A stretch of 64,000 nt of DNA from Nocardia veterana NBRC 100344 (lineage in GTDB: Bacteria > Actinomycetota > Actinomycetes > Mycobacteriales > Mycobacteriaceae), in assembly GCF_000308855.1 (NCBI RefSeq), contig NZ_BAGM01000092.1, positions 23,524 to 87,523 on the forward strand. The letters run 5' to 3'. The position numbers and the translations under genes were made by a program. This document shows positions 1 to 9,886 of the stretch, piece by piece. The notes under the pieces were generated by a model. That model searched no databases. It saw nothing but the letters and a program-made list of their open reading frames with translations, and was not told the DNA's origin. Each line of letters starts with the position of its first letter. Within the stretch, counting starts at the first letter, position 1.

Positions 1-691
1 CGCCGTAGGAGTTCACGTTCTGCCCGAGCAGGGTCACCTCGAGCACCCCCTGATCGACCAGGGCCTGTACCTCGGCCAGCACATCACCGGGGCGCCGGTC
101 GACCTCCTTGCCGCGCAGCGACGGGACGATGCAGAAGGTGCAGGTGTTGTTGCAGCCGACCGAGATCGACACCCAGCCGGCATAGGCGGATTCGCGCCGG
201 GCCGGCAGTGTCGAGGGGAACGCCTCCAGCGATTCCAGGATCTCGACCTGTGCCTGCTCGTTGTGGCGGGCGCGTTCGAGCAGTACCGGCAGCGATCCGA
301 TGTTGTGGGTGCCGAATACGACATCCACCCACGGCGCCTTGCGCACCACGGTGTCGCGATCCTTCTGCGCCAGACAACCGCCCACCGCGATCTGCATGCC
401 GGGCCGCTCGGCCTTGATCGGCGCCAGATGGCCGAGCGTGCCGTAGAGCTTGTTGTCGGCGTTCTCGCGCACAGCGCAGGTGTTGAACACCACCAGGTCC
501 GCCGTCTCACCGCCGGTGACCTTGGTGTATCCGGCGTCCTCGAGCAGGCCCGACAGCCGTTCGGAGTCGTGCACGTTCATCTGGCAGCCGTAGGTGCGAA
601 CCTCGTAGGTCCGCCGGGGCTGCGGATCGGAGGCCGATTCGGGGGCGCGTCCCGCAGCCGAATGCGCTGCAACCTGCATGGACGAATTCAC
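1..691 (-). CDS. miaB: MiaB tRNA methylthiotransferase, C-terminus beyond window
   Basis: Radical-SAM enzyme that adds the 2-methylthio group to i6A37 of tRNAs reading UNN codons. The visible N-terminal 230 residues hold the methylthiotransferase domain with its three cluster cysteines ([20 protein letters not shown]), then the SAM-cluster motif CNNTCTFC (C-x3-C-x2-C). The gene continues past base 1, so the radical-SAM core is cut and the TRAM domain is outside. GTG at 691 is taken as start; ATG at 679 is an in-frame alternative, and conserved sequence begins about 30 codons later. It diverges from gluA. Family assignment is secure. Confidence 0.93.
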   Translation of the reverse strand, partial: MNSSMQVAAHSAAGRAPESASDPQPRRTYEVRTYGCQMNVHDSERLSGLLEDAGYTKVTGGETADLVVFNTCAVRENADNKLYGTLGHLAPIKAERPGMQIAVGGCLAQKDRDTVVRKAPWVDVVFGTHNIGSLPVLLERARHNEQAQVEILESLEAFPSTLPARRESAYAGWVSISVGCNNTCTFCIVPSLRGKEVDRRPGDVLAEVQALVDQGVLEVTLLGQNVNSYG

Positions 692-860
692 GGGTCCAGG
701 GTAGACGCTGCGGGATATCGCCCGCCCACCCCGGTGGCCGGACAGCCGCGCGCGGTGACCACGGTCACGCGAAGGGCGGCCCAAGTCACCGCCGGGTTAA
801 GGGCAGGCGGCGACGGCGCGACGCACGTGCTAAAAGTGCGCATTTCGCGCAGGACCGCTC

Positions 861-866
861 TAGGGT
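861..866 (+). promoter_or_regulatory. Candidate -10 box of gluABCD
   Basis: TAGGGT lies 8 bases before the ATG of gluA. This would give a transcript starting at or next to the start codon, a leaderless mRNA of the kind common in actinobacteria. No convincing -35 is visible. Confidence 0.35.
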
Positions 867-874
867 CGACTGTC

Positions 875-1714
875 ATGACCGATGCTGCCGACGCAACTCC
901 CGGCACCGCCGGCACTGGGAACACCCCCGATCCCGGTGCGCCCACCGCGGCCGGCGCCCACCCGCGCACCGACGCGGTACCTCCGATGATCTCGATGCGC
1001 AACGTGGACAAGCATTTCGGCGATCTGCACGTGCTCCGGGCGGTGAACCTGGAAGTGCCGCGCGGACAGGTGGTGATCGTGCTGGGCCCCTCCGGCTCCG
1101 GCAAGTCGACGCTGTGCCGGACCATCAACCGCCTCGAGCCGATCGATTCGGGCACCATCGCGGTCGACGGCGTGGAACTACCGGCCGAGGGCCGTGCGCT
1201 GGCGAAGTTGCGCGCGGACGTCGGCATGGTCTTCCAGTCGTTCAATCTGTTCGCGCACAAAACCATTCTGGACAATGTCGTCCTTGCGCCGGTGAAGGTG
1301 CGCCGCATCGACAAGAAGCAGGCCCGCGCGCGGGCGATGGAATTGCTCGAGCGGGTCGGTATCGCCGATCAGGCCGACAAATATCCCGCGCAACTGTCGG
1401 GCGGCCAGCAGCAACGGGTGGCGATCGCCCGGGCCCTGGCCATGAATCCGAAGGTGATGCTGTTCGACGAACCCACATCCGCACTGGATCCGGAAATGGT
1501 GAACGAGGTCTTGGAGGTGATGGTGTCACTGGCCAAGGAGGGAATGACAATGCTGGTCGTCACCCACGAAATGGGCTTCGCCCGCCGGGCGGGCGACCGG
1601 GTGCTGTTCATGGCCGACGGGCAGATCGTCGAGGATGCGCCGCCCGAAACCTTCTTCACCGCACCCGCTTCCGAGCGCGCCAAGGATTTCTTGGGCAAAA
1701 TCTTGAGCCATTGA
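875..1714 (+). CDS. gluA: Glutamate-type ABC importer, ATP-binding subunit
   Basis: ATPase of a polar amino-acid ABC importer, acting at the inner face of the membrane with the two permeases encoded downstream. Walker [10 protein letters not shown], signature LSGGQQQR, Walker [15 protein letters not shown] and the H-loop VTHEMGFA are all present. The ATG used gives 279 residues with a 37-residue Ala/Pro/Thr-rich leader that the family lacks. The internal ATG at 986 would give the usual ~242-residue length, so the start is uncertain. It is first in a four-gene operon ordered as in C. glutamicum gluABCD beside recX; glutamate specificity is inferred from this synteny. Confidence 0.92.
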   Translation: MTDAADATPGTAGTGNTPDPGAPTAAGAHPRTDAVPPMISMRNVDKHFGDLHVLRAVNLEVPRGQVVIVLGPSGSGKSTLCRTINRLEPIDSGTIAVDGVELPAEGRALAKLRADVGMVFQSFNLFAHKTILDNVVLAPVKVRRIDKKQARARAMELLERVGIADQADKYPAQLSGGQQQRVAIARALAMNPKVMLFDEPTSALDPEMVNEVLEVMVSLAKEGMTMLVVTHEMGFARRAGDRVLFMADGQIVEDAPPETFFTAPASERAKDFLGKILSH

Positions 1715-1799
1715 TCGCTGTTCCCGGCCGCGGTGGCACCGACTGCTGAAATTCGCACCGCGCGCGACCCTTCACACGTCACGAGAGAGAAGGCATTCG

Positions 1800-2630
1800 A
1801 TGAGGATCACCCGAGCGCTGCGGTTCGGCATCGGCGCGCTGGCCATCGCGGTCGTCGCGACCGGATGCGGTGGCGGCAGCAACAAGACCGCCACCGAACA
1901 CGCCTCCGAAGGCAAACTCACCATCGGCATCAAATTCGATCAGCCGGGTCTGGGACTGCGTAACCGGGACGGTTCGTTCTCCGGATTCGACGTGGATGTC
2001 GCGACCTATGTCGCCGGCAAGCTCGGGGTGAGCCCGGACAAGATCACCTTCAAGGAAGCTCCCTCCGCACAGCGTGAGACGTTGATCCAGAACGGGCAGG
2101 TCGACTATGTGGTCGGCACCTACTCGATCACCGATCAGCGCAAGCAGAAGGTCGACTTCGCCGGGCCGTATTACGTTGCGGGACAATCGTTGCTGGTTCG
2201 CGCCGACAACACCGACATCACCGGCCCGGAGTCGCTGAAGGGCGGAAAGAAGCTCTGCTCGGTGAAGGGCTCCACTCCCGCGCAGAACATCCAGAAGAAT
2301 TTCGCCAATGATGTGCAGTTGCAGGAATACGACACTTATTCGCTGTGTGTGGAGGCGTTGAAGTCGGGCGCTGTGGACGCCGTGACCACCGACAACATCA
2401 TCCTCGCCGGATATGCCGCACAGTCGCCGGGACAGTTGAAGGTCGTCGGTCAGCCGTTCACCACGGAGAACTATGGCATCGGCCTGAAGAAGGGCGACAA
2501 GGAATCTCGCGACAAGATCAACGATGCGATCGAATCGATGATCAACGACGGCTCCTGGAAGGCGTCGCTGGCGAAGAATCTCGGTCCCACCTTCCAGATC
2601 CCGAACCCGCCGCAGGTCGACCGCTACTGA
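1800..2630 (+). CDS. gluB: Glutamate-binding lipoprotein of ABC importer
   Basis: Extracytoplasmic solute-binding protein (SBP family 3) that captures the amino acid for the GluCD permeases. A signal peptide ends in VVATGC with Cys23 as lipid-attachment residue, so it is probably a membrane-anchored lipoprotein. The mature domain contains the family pattern SGFDVDVATYVAGKLG and the second-lobe segment DAVTTDNIILAGYA. It follows gluA by 85 bases, with GAGAGAAGG upstream of the ATG serving as ribosome site. Length of 276 residues is normal. Confidence 0.92.
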   Translation: MRITRALRFGIGALAIAVVATGCGGGSNKTATEHASEGKLTIGIKFDQPGLGLRNRDGSFSGFDVDVATYVAGKLGVSPDKITFKEAPSAQRETLIQNGQVDYVVGTYSITDQRKQKVDFAGPYYVAGQSLLVRADNTDITGPESLKGGKKLCSVKGSTPAQNIQKNFANDVQLQEYDTYSLCVEALKSGAVDAVTTDNIILAGYAAQSPGQLKVVGQPFTTENYGIGLKKGDKESRDKINDAIESMINDGSWKASLAKNLGPTFQIPNPPQVDRY

Positions 2631-2651
2631 TCGCGAAGGGACACCGGCACC

Positions 2652-3338
2652 GTGTTCGATCTGATCTCCCGCTACGACCGTCAGCTGCTGGACGCCTTCT
2701 GGGTGACCATCAAACTGACCGTGTTGTCCGCGATCGGGGCGCTGATCATCGGCACCCTGGTGGCGGCGATGCGCGTATCGCCGATTCCGGTGGCGCGCTG
2801 GATCGGCACGGCGTACGTGACGATTTTCCGCAATACCCCGCTCACGCTGATTCTGGTGTTCTGTTCGCTCGGCCTCTACACCACCCTCGGCATCAAACTC
2901 GCGAGTGCGAGTTCGGGCCTGGATTTCCTGCCCACCAACAACTTTCGGTTCGCGGTGCTGGGACTGAGCGTCTACACCGCCTCGTTCGTCTGCGAATCGC
3001 TGCGCGCCGGAATCAATACGGTGCCGCTCGGCCAGTCCGAGGCGGGGCGATCACTCGGCCTGACCTTCGGGCAGAACCTGCGGCATGTGGTGTTGCCGCA
3101 GGCGTTTCGGTCCGTGATCGCACCGCTGGGCAGCGTGCTGATCGCGCTGACGAAGAATTCCACGATCGCCTCGGCCATCGGCGTGGCCGAGGCGGCGGCA
3201 TTGATGGCGTCGATGAACGAGACCGAGGCCGATATTCTCGCCATCGGCGCGATCTTCGCCCTCGGTTTCGTCATCCTCACGCTGCCGACCGGATTGCTGT
3301 TCGGCTGGCTCGCCCGGCGATTCGAGGTGAAGCGATGA
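2652..3338 (+). CDS. gluC: Amino-acid ABC importer permease
   Basis: Integral membrane subunit of the glutamate-type importer, HisMQ family. The 228 residues hold several hydrophobic helices and the cytoplasmic EAA loop (EAGRSLGLTFGQ), which couples to the ATPase. GTG is taken as start, 21 bases after gluB. The 3' end overlaps gluD by four bases (ATGA), indicating translational coupling. Confidence 0.9.
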   Translation: MFDLISRYDRQLLDAFWVTIKLTVLSAIGALIIGTLVAAMRVSPIPVARWIGTAYVTIFRNTPLTLILVFCSLGLYTTLGIKLASASSGLDFLPTNNFRFAVLGLSVYTASFVCESLRAGINTVPLGQSEAGRSLGLTFGQNLRHVVLPQAFRSVIAPLGSVLIALTKNSTIASAIGVAEAAALMASMNETEADILAIGAIFALGFVILTLPTGLLFGWLARRFEVKR

Positions 3339-4237
3339 GCGCGAACGCCTCGGTCCTCTACGACGTTCCGGGCCCGAAGGCCCGCCGGCGGCACGCGGTC
3401 TATTCGGTCCTGGTCCTGGCGGCCGTGGTGGCCGTGGGCTGGCTGGTATGGCGCGCTTTCGACCAGAAGGGACAGCTCACCGCCGAGAAGTGGAAGCCGT
3501 TCGTCGAGGCGGAGATCTGGCAGACCTACATCCTGCCCGGTCTGCGCGGGACGCTCGAGGCCGCCGCCCTGTCCATCGTCTTCGCGCTGGTGATCGGTAC
3601 CGTGTTCGGCCTGCTGCGATTGTCCGATCATCGGGTGGTGCGCTGGGTGGCCGGCGCGATCGTCGAGGTGGCGCGCGCGATTCCGGTGCTGATCCTGATG
3701 ATCTTCCTCTACAACTGGTTCGCCAAGGACAATCTGTTCGCCTCGGACCAGCTCGCGCTGGCGGCGGTGGTGATCGCGCTGACCGTCTACAACGGGTCGG
3801 TGATCGCCGAGATCGTGCGGTCGGGAATCCGCTCGTTGCCGCGCGGCCAGAGCGAAGCGGCGCAAGCGCTGGGGCTGCGCAAGGGGCAGATGATGCGGCT
3901 GATCCTGTTGCCGCAGGCGGTGACGGCGATGTTGCCGGCACTGATCTCGCAAATGGTGGTCGCGCTCAAGGACACCGCGCTGGGCTATCAGATCACGTAT
4001 CAGGAGATCGTGCGGCAGGGTCAGCAGCTGGGTGCGGCCGAGCAGAACACGGTGCCCGCGCTGATCGTGGTCGCCGTCATCATGATCGCGCTGAACTGGG
4101 CGCTGACCTTCCTGGCCACCCGCCTGGAGCGCCGGCTGCGAGCGCGCCGGCGCGGCCGGACCGTCCTCGGGGTCGATTCGGTACTGACCGACGCCGCCCC
4201 TGGGGTGGACGTGTCCCGGGCGGGCGGCACACGCTGA
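3335..4237 (+). CDS. gluD: Amino-acid ABC importer permease, second subunit
   Basis: Second HisMQ-type permease, heterodimer partner of GluC. An N-terminal cytoplasmic stretch precedes a membrane helix near residues 27-46. The EAA loop EAAQALGLRKGQ sits in the C-terminal half. The 300 residues include an Arg-rich tail after the last helix ([11 protein letters not shown]). The start overlaps the gluC stop. A strong hairpin follows 24 bases after the stop and closes the operon. Confidence 0.9.
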   Translation: MSANASVLYDVPGPKARRRHAVYSVLVLAAVVAVGWLVWRAFDQKGQLTAEKWKPFVEAEIWQTYILPGLRGTLEAAALSIVFALVIGTVFGLLRLSDHRVVRWVAGAIVEVARAIPVLILMIFLYNWFAKDNLFASDQLALAAVVIALTVYNGSVIAEIVRSGIRSLPRGQSEAAQALGLRKGQMMRLILLPQAVTAMLPALISQMVVALKDTALGYQITYQEIVRQGQQLGAAEQNTVPALIVVAVIMIALNWALTFLATRLERRLRARRRGRTVLGVDSVLTDAAPGVDVSRAGGTR

Positions 4238-4261
4238 TCCCGCGCGGTCACGTCGCGCCGA

Positions 4262-4286
4262 GGTTGCGCTCGCATCGAGCGCAACC
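4262..4286 (+). terminator. Hairpin terminator of gluABCD
   Basis: Perfect 11-bp stem (GGTTGCGCTCG / CGAGCGCAACC) with a three-base loop just after gluD. There is no U-tract, as is usual in high-GC actinobacteria. The roughly 200 bases from here to the end of recX show nothing else recognisable. Confidence 0.65.
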
Positions 4287-4486
4287 CTCGCCATCGAGTC
4301 CACGATCGCCGATCCTGAACACGCACCACCCCGGTCGCCGGGCCACGCCACTCGCGGCGACCGGGGATGGGTGTCCAACCGTTCGCATCGCCGCTGGTCG
4401 CCGCCGAGCCACGCCGGTCGTGAGGTGCCCGGGCAGGTCCCGGATGTGCGACGGTGCTGATCGCCGCACAGGGGTGCGCCGGCGGA

Positions 4487-6100
4487 TCAGTCCGATGGGA
4501 ACCCGTGCGCGAGTTCGGCGCGCACGACGGAATAGGCGAGCGACTGCCCGTATCCGCGACGGGCGAGCATTCCGACCAGGCGGTTGACGATCTTGTCCTC
4601 GGGAAGGTTGCGCGGCAGTGTCCGAATCTTGCGTCGAACCAGGTCCGCGGCCTGTTCCGCCTCGTCGTGCGCCGATTCGACCGCCAGAGGCGGGGTTTCG
4701 GCATCGACGCCGCCCGGCTCGGGCGCGATCGGATCCGCCGAAACCCTGTCGGCTACCGCGTTGTGCTCGGCGGCGGCCAATTCCTGTTTCACCACGGTGT
4801 AGGCGAGGGCTGGGCGATATCCGCGCCGGGCGAGCATCCCCACCAGCCGGGCGGTCGCCTTGTCCGCGGGGAGATCGCGGGGCAGCGTGCGGAGCTTCTT
4901 GCGGACCAGTTCCGCGGCCCGTTCGGAGTCGTCGGGGTCTCCGGTTCGCGGTCGACGGGAGGTGGTCGGTTGGGCTCCGGCGATCCCGTCTCCGGATGGC
5001 CCGTCGACGTCGAGTCGGTCGGCTCGATTCACCATTGCCCGGTTCGGTGCGGTGTCGTCCGAATCATGCTCTACCGCAGTGGATTCCGCGACGGTGCGCA
5101 GTTCTTCCGCAACTACCGCATAAGCCATGGACTGGTTGTATCCGCGCCGCGCGAGCATACCCACCAGGCGGTTGGTCGTTGTGTCGATCGGTAGGTCCTG
5201 CGGCAGAGCGGCGAGCTTACGGCGGACCAGGTCGGCGGCGCGGGCGCTTTCGTCTGCCGGTGTGATGGCGGCGAGAGCGGACTCGGCATCGGAATCGGAG
5301 ACCCCTTTGCGCCGAAGTTCTTGTGCGAGAACCTTTTTCCCTTTGCCGGAGAAGGTGTGGCGCGAGTGCACCCACTGCTCCGCGAAGGCGGCATCGTCGA
5401 TCAGCCCGACCTCGGCGAGTCGGTTCAGGGCGCGCTCGGCGACCTCGGGCGCGAAACCCTTGGCTGCGAGCTTGTCCGCGAGTTCGGCCCGGCTGCGGGC
5501 TCGGTCGGTCAGCAGACGCAGGCATATATCCTTCGCTTGAGCTTCGGTGCCCGCCTTCGGCGTGGATTGCGCTGCGTCGGAAGGTGATTCGCGCTCCTCG
5601 CCACGCGGCCGCCTGCGACGGCCACCGCCCCGGTCCGGGTCGACCCCGCGCATGTGGACGGATGCACCATCGGGGTCATACACGCCGTCGGAGCTCGCAG
5701 CGGCATCCCTGCCGGTCGGCTCATGCGCGTCGTTGCCGATCGGCGACCGCGAGCCACCGTCGGCAACGTCGACGTCGGTCTTCGACCGGCGGTTCGGACG
5801 ACCGCTCGGGTTGTCCGAGAGTCCGTCCGCACTCCCCTGTCGCCGCGCGGCGGGAACCGCGCCGCCATCGGAGCGCCACAGTCCGGTAGGCGAATCCGCC
5901 GCATCTCCCGCGGATCGCCGGCGACGAGGCGAACCCCCGGGTCGGCGCCCGGGTTTCGACCGCTCACCTCCGGCATCGTCGGTGGACCGCGTGCGGGATT
6001 CGATATCCGCCAGCTGTCGCCGGAGTCGCTCGACGGCGTCGAGCCGAGAAGCGCCAGGGTCCGGGAAGGGCGTGGACCCCGGCGCGTCCCGGTCCGGCAT
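4487..6100 (-). CDS. recX: RecX regulator with triplicated C-terminal module
   Basis: RecX binds RecA filaments and blocks their growth and activity. Residues 190-335 are a canonical RecX (for example RLLTDRARSRAELADKLAAK and AEVGLIDDAAFAEQWV). Family members are usually 150-270 residues; this one is 537. Residues 1-185 are a charged, low-complexity, probably disordered region. After the normal third helical repeat (287-335), the same module recurs at 394-442 and 483-532. All three carry LPxxLP and RLVGMLARRGY followed by AYxVV, joined by disordered linkers. The ATG lies three bases after the recA stop, so the pair is co-transcribed. How the extra modules affect RecA binding is unknown. Confidence 0.9.
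   Translation of the reverse strand: MPDRDAPGSTPFPDPGASRLDAVERLRRQLADIESRTRSTDDAGGERSKPGRRPGGSPRRRRSAGDAADSPTGLWRSDGGAVPAARRQGSADGLSDNPSGRPNRRSKTDVDVADGGSRSPIGNDAHEPTGRDAAASSDGVYDPDGASVHMRGVDPDRGGGRRRRPRGEERESPSDAAQSTPKAGTEAQAKDICLRLLTDRARSRAELADKLAAKGFAPEVAERALNRLAEVGLIDDAAFAEQWVHSRHTFSGKGKKVLAQELRRKGVSDSDAESALAAITPADESARAADLVRRKLAALPQDLPIDTTTNRLVGMLARRGYNQSMAYAVVAEELRTVAESTAVEHDSDDTAPNRAMVNRADRLDVDGPSGDGIAGAQPTTSRRPRTGDPDDSERAAELVRKKLRTLPRDLPADKATARLVGMLARRGYRPALAYTVVKQELAAAEHNAVADRVSADPIAPEPGGVDAETPPLAVESAHDEAEQAADLVRRKIRTLPRNLPEDKIVNRLVGMLARRGYGQSLAYSVVRAELAHGFPSD
4505..5242 (-). repeat. Three repeated RecX helical modules (protein-level repeat)
   Basis: Three coding segments (about 5096-5242, 4775-4921 and 4505-4654) each encode a ~49-residue three-helix unit with the shared core RLVGMLARRGY. 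DNA similarity is clear but not perfect, so the duplications are not very recent or are kept by selection on the protein. Confidence 0.85.
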
Positions 6101-6103
6101 CGG

Positions 6104-7147
6104 TTAGAAGTCGACGGGCGCCTCGGCACCCGCGTCTGCGGTGACATCGGCACCGATGCCGAGCTTCTCCTTGATCTTCTTCTCGATCTCGTCCCGCACG
6201 TCGGTGTTCTCCAGCAGGAACTTACGAGCGTTCTCCTTGCCCTGGCCGAGCTGATCGCCCTCGTAGGTGTACCAGGAGCCGGACTTGCGGATAAAGCCCT
6301 GATCGACGCCCATATCGATGATCGAGCCCTCCTTGGAGATGCCCGCACCGTAGAGGATGTCGAATTCGGCCTGCTTGAACGGCGGCGACACCTTGTTCTT
6401 GACGACCTTCACGCGGGTGCGGTTACCCACCGCATCGCTGCCGTCCTTCAGCGTCTCGATGCGGCGCACATCCAGACGCACCGAGGCGTAGAACTTCAAT
6501 GCCTTACCGCCGGTGGTGGTTTCGGGCGAACCGAACATCACGCCGATCTTCTCGCGCAGCTGGTTGATGAAGATCGCGGTGGTGCCGGAGTTGTTGAGCG
6601 CACTGGTCATCTTGCGCAGCGCCTGGCTCATCAGGCGGGCCTGCAGACCGACATGGCTGTCGCCCATCTCGCCCTCGATTTCCGCGCGCGGCACCAGCGC
6701 CGCGACGGAGTCGATGACGATGATGTCCAGCGCGCCCGAGCGCACCAGCATGTCGGCGATCTCCAGCGCCTGCTCACCGGTATCCGGCTGGGAGACCAGC
6801 AGCGCGTCGGTATCGACCCCGAGTTTGCGGGCGTATTCCGGATCCAGCGCGTGTTCGGCGTCGATGAAGGCCGCGACGCCGCCGTTGGCCTGGGCGTTGG
6901 CGATGGCGTGCAGGGCGACCGTGGTCTTACCGGAGGATTCCGGACCGTAGATCTCCACGACGCGGCCCCGCGGCAGACCGCCGATGCCCAGCGCGACATC
7001 CAGGGCGATCGAGCCCGTCGGAATCACCGAGATGGGCTGGCGCGCCTCTTCACCCAGGCGCATGACCGCGCCCTTACCGAAGCTCTTCTCGACCTGCGCC
7101 AGAGCGAGCTCGAGCGCCTTGTCACGGTCGTAGGCCTGTGGTGCCAT
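6104..7147 (-). CDS. recA: RecA recombinase
   Basis: ATP-dependent strand-exchange protein and LexA co-protease. The 347 residues carry Walker A GPESSGKT, the Walker B region [10 protein letters not shown], and the typical start [19 protein letters not shown]. The acidic C-terminal tail is short. No intein interrupts it, unlike M. tuberculosis recA. ATG at 7147 is preceded by AGAAGGGG at good spacing. Upstream lie both a LexA-controlled promoter and a PafBC-type promoter, so damage induction by two routes is expected. recX follows after three bases. Confidence 0.98.
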   Translation of the reverse strand: MAPQAYDRDKALELALAQVEKSFGKGAVMRLGEEARQPISVIPTGSIALDVALGIGGLPRGRVVEIYGPESSGKTTVALHAIANAQANGGVAAFIDAEHALDPEYARKLGVDTDALLVSQPDTGEQALEIADMLVRSGALDIIVIDSVAALVPRAEIEGEMGDSHVGLQARLMSQALRKMTSALNNSGTTAIFINQLREKIGVMFGSPETTTGGKALKFYASVRLDVRRIETLKDGSDAVGNRTRVKVVKNKVSPPFKQAEFDILYGAGISKEGSIIDMGVDQGFIRKSGSWYTYEGDQLGQGKENARKFLLENTDVRDEIEKKIKEKLGIGADVTADAGAEAPVDF

Positions 7148-7195
7148 CGTCTGATCCCCTTCTGACGGGTAAGTCTCGTTGTGTGGTTGGCGCCC

Positions 7196-7218
7196 ACGGT
7201 AGAGGGCGGCACCGACAA
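7196..7218 (-). promoter_or_regulatory. PafBC/RecA-NDp-type promoter of recA
   Basis: Reading the minus strand, TTGTCGGTG, eight bases, then TACCGT matches exactly the mycobacterial RecA-NDp consensus TTGTCRGTG-N8-TANNNT used for LexA-independent damage induction through PafBC. It lies about 50 bases before the recA ATG. Confidence 0.8.
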
Positions 7219-7230
7219 GTTCTGATGGCA

Positions 7231-7258
7231 AGCTTAGACGAACAGGTGTTCGAGGCAA
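7231..7258 (-). promoter_or_regulatory. LexA-controlled promoter of recA (SOS box in spacer)
   Basis: On the minus strand a -35 TTGCCT and a -10 TAAGCT are 16 bases apart. The spacer is filled by CGAACACCTGTTCG, a full GAAC-N4-GTTC actinobacterial SOS box. LexA bound there would block polymerase directly. Confidence 0.8.
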
Positions 7259-7272
7259 GCGACGCGCCGTGC

Positions 7273-8319
7273 TCACCGGGTCCGGCCTCCGGTCGCGGTC
7301 GGTACCACCGCGATCCGATCGGTGTGCATCAACGCCTGCGCCTGTTTGAACATCCGCAGTGTCGGAGTGACCTCCACATCGACGATGCCGTCCAACGCGC
7401 CCAGCCGTTCGGTGATGTACCGGTACAGATGCGCGCTGTCCCGGCAGACGATCGAGGCGGCCAGGTTGGTCGGCCCGGTGGTCGCCCCGACGTACGCCGT
7501 CTCCGGATGGGCCGCGATCGCCCGTCCCACCGCGTCCAGGTCGGCCGGACGGGTCCGCACCCACAGCGAGGCCCGGACCGCATACCCCATCCGCTCGATG
7601 GCGAAGTCGAGATCGAAGTAGAGCACCCCGGCCGCCGTCAGTTCGGCCATGCGGCGCGCCACCCGGGAGGCGCTCCATCCGGTTTCGGCCGCCAGCCGGG
7701 CGTAGGAGGCGCGACCGTCGCGCGCGAGGACCGCGAGCATCGCCTCGTCGCCCGGGGACAGATCCACCGGCGCCTCGGGTCCGCGCACATCGTTCACCGC
7801 GGGCCGGCGCCCCAGCTGCCGCAACTGATCGGCGCTCAGCAATCGGCCGTAGCGCGGCCATTCCTCGGGCAGCGGAAATCGGTGGATCATCTCGTAGGCC
7901 GTCAACCCGGTGACCTGACTCGCCCGCGGAAGCACGTTGAGCAGCAAGGCATCTCGCTGTTCGAGCGATCGGGGACGACTGACGCAGGTCACCTCCGACC
8001 CGGTCGACAGCAGCGCCACCCAGCTGACGTCGGGCAGCCGGGCCAGCGATTCGGCCAACTGCAGCGCCTTGGCCGGGGTGGACTGCAGCCGCAGCATCCA
8101 CCGGGTGTTACCCAGCGGCATGGTGTTGACCAGACCCGAGACGTGCAGCATGCCGCGTTGTCGCAGCGACCGATAGCGCCGGGCCACGGTCTGTTCGGAG
8201 ACACCGAGGATCGCACCCAGTTTGGCGAACGGGATCCGGGCGTCGGTGACCAATCCGTGCACGATCTGCTTGTCGAGCGGATCGAGAACGGAGGATTCGA
8301 TCTCATCTTCCGGGTTCAT
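7273..8319 (-). CDS. Lrp/AsnC-family regulator with two tandem modules
   Basis: DNA-binding regulator of about 348 residues, twice the usual Lrp length. An N-terminal helix-turn-helix ([17 protein letters not shown]) with its ligand-type domain is followed by a second one ([18 protein letters not shown]) and a second RAM-like domain. It is thus a fused pair. The ATG chosen precedes the first HTH by about 15 residues. It is divergently arranged, with about 100 bases between it and an MFS exporter gene, which it plausibly controls. The effector is unknown. Confidence 0.85.
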   Translation of the reverse strand: MNPEDEIESSVLDPLDKQIVHGLVTDARIPFAKLGAILGVSEQTVARRYRSLRQRGMLHVSGLVNTMPLGNTRWMLRLQSTPAKALQLAESLARLPDVSWVALLSTGSEVTCVSRPRSLEQRDALLLNVLPRASQVTGLTAYEMIHRFPLPEEWPRYGRLLSADQLRQLGRRPAVNDVRGPEAPVDLSPGDEAMLAVLARDGRASYARLAAETGWSASRVARRMAELTAAGVLYFDLDFAIERMGYAVRASLWVRTRPADLDAVGRAIAAHPETAYVGATTGPTNLAASIVCRDSAHLYRYITERLGALDGIVDVEVTPTLRMFKQAQALMHTDRIAVVPTATGGRTR

Positions 8320-8416
8320 AGGCGGAAATCCCACGTCGATAGCCGGATGGCTGGATGGATAGCGCGACCTTTCGCACGCTTGGCGTCGATATCGTTCATA
8401 CTCCCCGGAGGTCGCC

Positions 8417-9824
8417 ATGCGGAAATGGCTCCCCTTGTTCGCGGCGTGCCTCGGCACGCTCATGCTGCTCATCGACGTCACCATCGTCAATGTCGCACTG
8501 CCCGACATCGCCGACGGCCTGGGCGCCGGTCTGTCCGGACTGCAATGGGTCGTCGACGGATACGCCCTGGCCCTCGCGGCATTGCTGTTGGTACTCGGCT
8601 CCTTCGCCGACCGGTTCGGCGCCGAGCGGACCTATCTGGCGGGCCTGGTGGTCTTCGCCGTCGCCTCGCTCGCCTGTGGACTCGCGGGCTCCACCGAGCT
8701 GCTGGTGGTCGCGCGGGCGGTACAGGGCATCGGCGGCGCGGCCGTCTTCGCGACCACGCTGTCGCTGCTGCACGCCACCTACACCGGCCGCGATCGCGGT
8801 ATCGCCTTCGGCGCCTGGGGGGGCGATCGCGGGGGCGGCGGCCGGCATCGGCGTCGTCCTCGGCGGCGTGCTGACCGATCTGCTCTCGTGGCGGTGGATC
8901 TTCCTGGTGAATCTGCCGATCGCCGCGGTCGCGATCGTCTTGTCGCTGTCGGCGTTCGGCCCGGCGCAGCGGCGGCCCGACCGGAGCGTGGACGTCGCCG
9001 GGATGGTGGCCTTCGCCGGCGCGGCGACCGCCATCACCTACGGCATCGTCCGTGGCGGCGAATACGGCTGGGGCGACGGCGCGACGCTGGCGTCCCTGGC
9101 GGTCGGCGCACTGGCCGCGGTTGGCTTCGTGGTGATCGAAACCCGCAGCACCGCACCGATGTTCCCGCTCGCCCTGCTGCGCAACCGAGAATTCGGCGCC
9201 ACGCTGATCGCCGCCGCAGGCTTCAATTTCGCCGCCTTCGCCACCAGCCCGCTGATCTCGCTGTGGCTACAGCAGCAGCTGCACCTGAGCCCGCTGCAGG
9301 CAGGCCTGTCGATGCTGCCGATGGCGCTCACCGCCTTCCTGGTCTCGGCCGTCTTCGGGCGTCGGCTGCACGATGCCGCGCCGCGCTGGACGATCGGCGG
9401 CGGGCTGCTGATCATCGGCGCCGGCGCCGGTCTGCTGGGCCTGATCGACACTGGATCATCGTGGAGCGCACTACTTTTCGGTTATGTGGTGCTCGGCATC
9501 GGGATCGGCGTGCTGGCGCCCCCGCTCGTGGCGGTCGCGATGGCCGCGGTCTCCCCGCAGCAGAGCGGCACCGCCGCGGGCGCGGTGAACACCGCCCGTC
9601 AGCTCGGTCTCGCCCTCGGGGTCGCGGTGCTGGGCACGGTGTTCCGCGGCACGGCCGGCGAGGGCCGGATCACGGTGGCGCAGTTCGTTTCCGGACTGGA
9701 CGCCGCGGTCGCGGTCGCGGCCGGCGTCGGCATTCTCGGCGGCGTCGTCGCCTTCGCGCTCCTACGCGGTCGCAGCGAGGCGGCGCCGGTGGAACCCGTC
9801 ACCGCAGAGGTCACGGTCGGCTGA
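8417..9824 (+). pseudogene. EmrB/QacA-type MFS transporter, frameshifted at a G7 run
   Basis: Drug:H+ antiporter of the 14-helix class. The N-terminal part starts MRKWLPLFAACLG after GGAGG and reads through motif A (GSFADRFGAERTYLAG) to GAWGG. The frame then fails at seven Gs (8817-8823). One base on, the product resumes in a neighbouring frame as AIAGAAAGIGVVLGG, the conserved motif C, and runs intact to TGA at 9824. Six Gs would restore a continuous protein of about 468 residues. Both halves keep coding-type codon bias. It could be a recent null allele, a slippage switch or a sequencing error. Confidence 0.85.
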
Positions 9825-9886
9825 GCGACTCGCCCCGCCGAGACGGATTCCCCACAGCGCCACCGCGTTCCACGCGAGCGGTCGTT

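Noticed and set aside
6104..7147. RecA intein as in M. tuberculosis
   Set aside because: The reading frame is continuous at 347 residues with no insertion.
8816..8824. Programmed ribosomal frameshift site in the MFS gene
   Set aside because: There is no known frameshift strategy in this family and no stimulatory structure was evident. Mutation, slippage or sequencing error is simpler.
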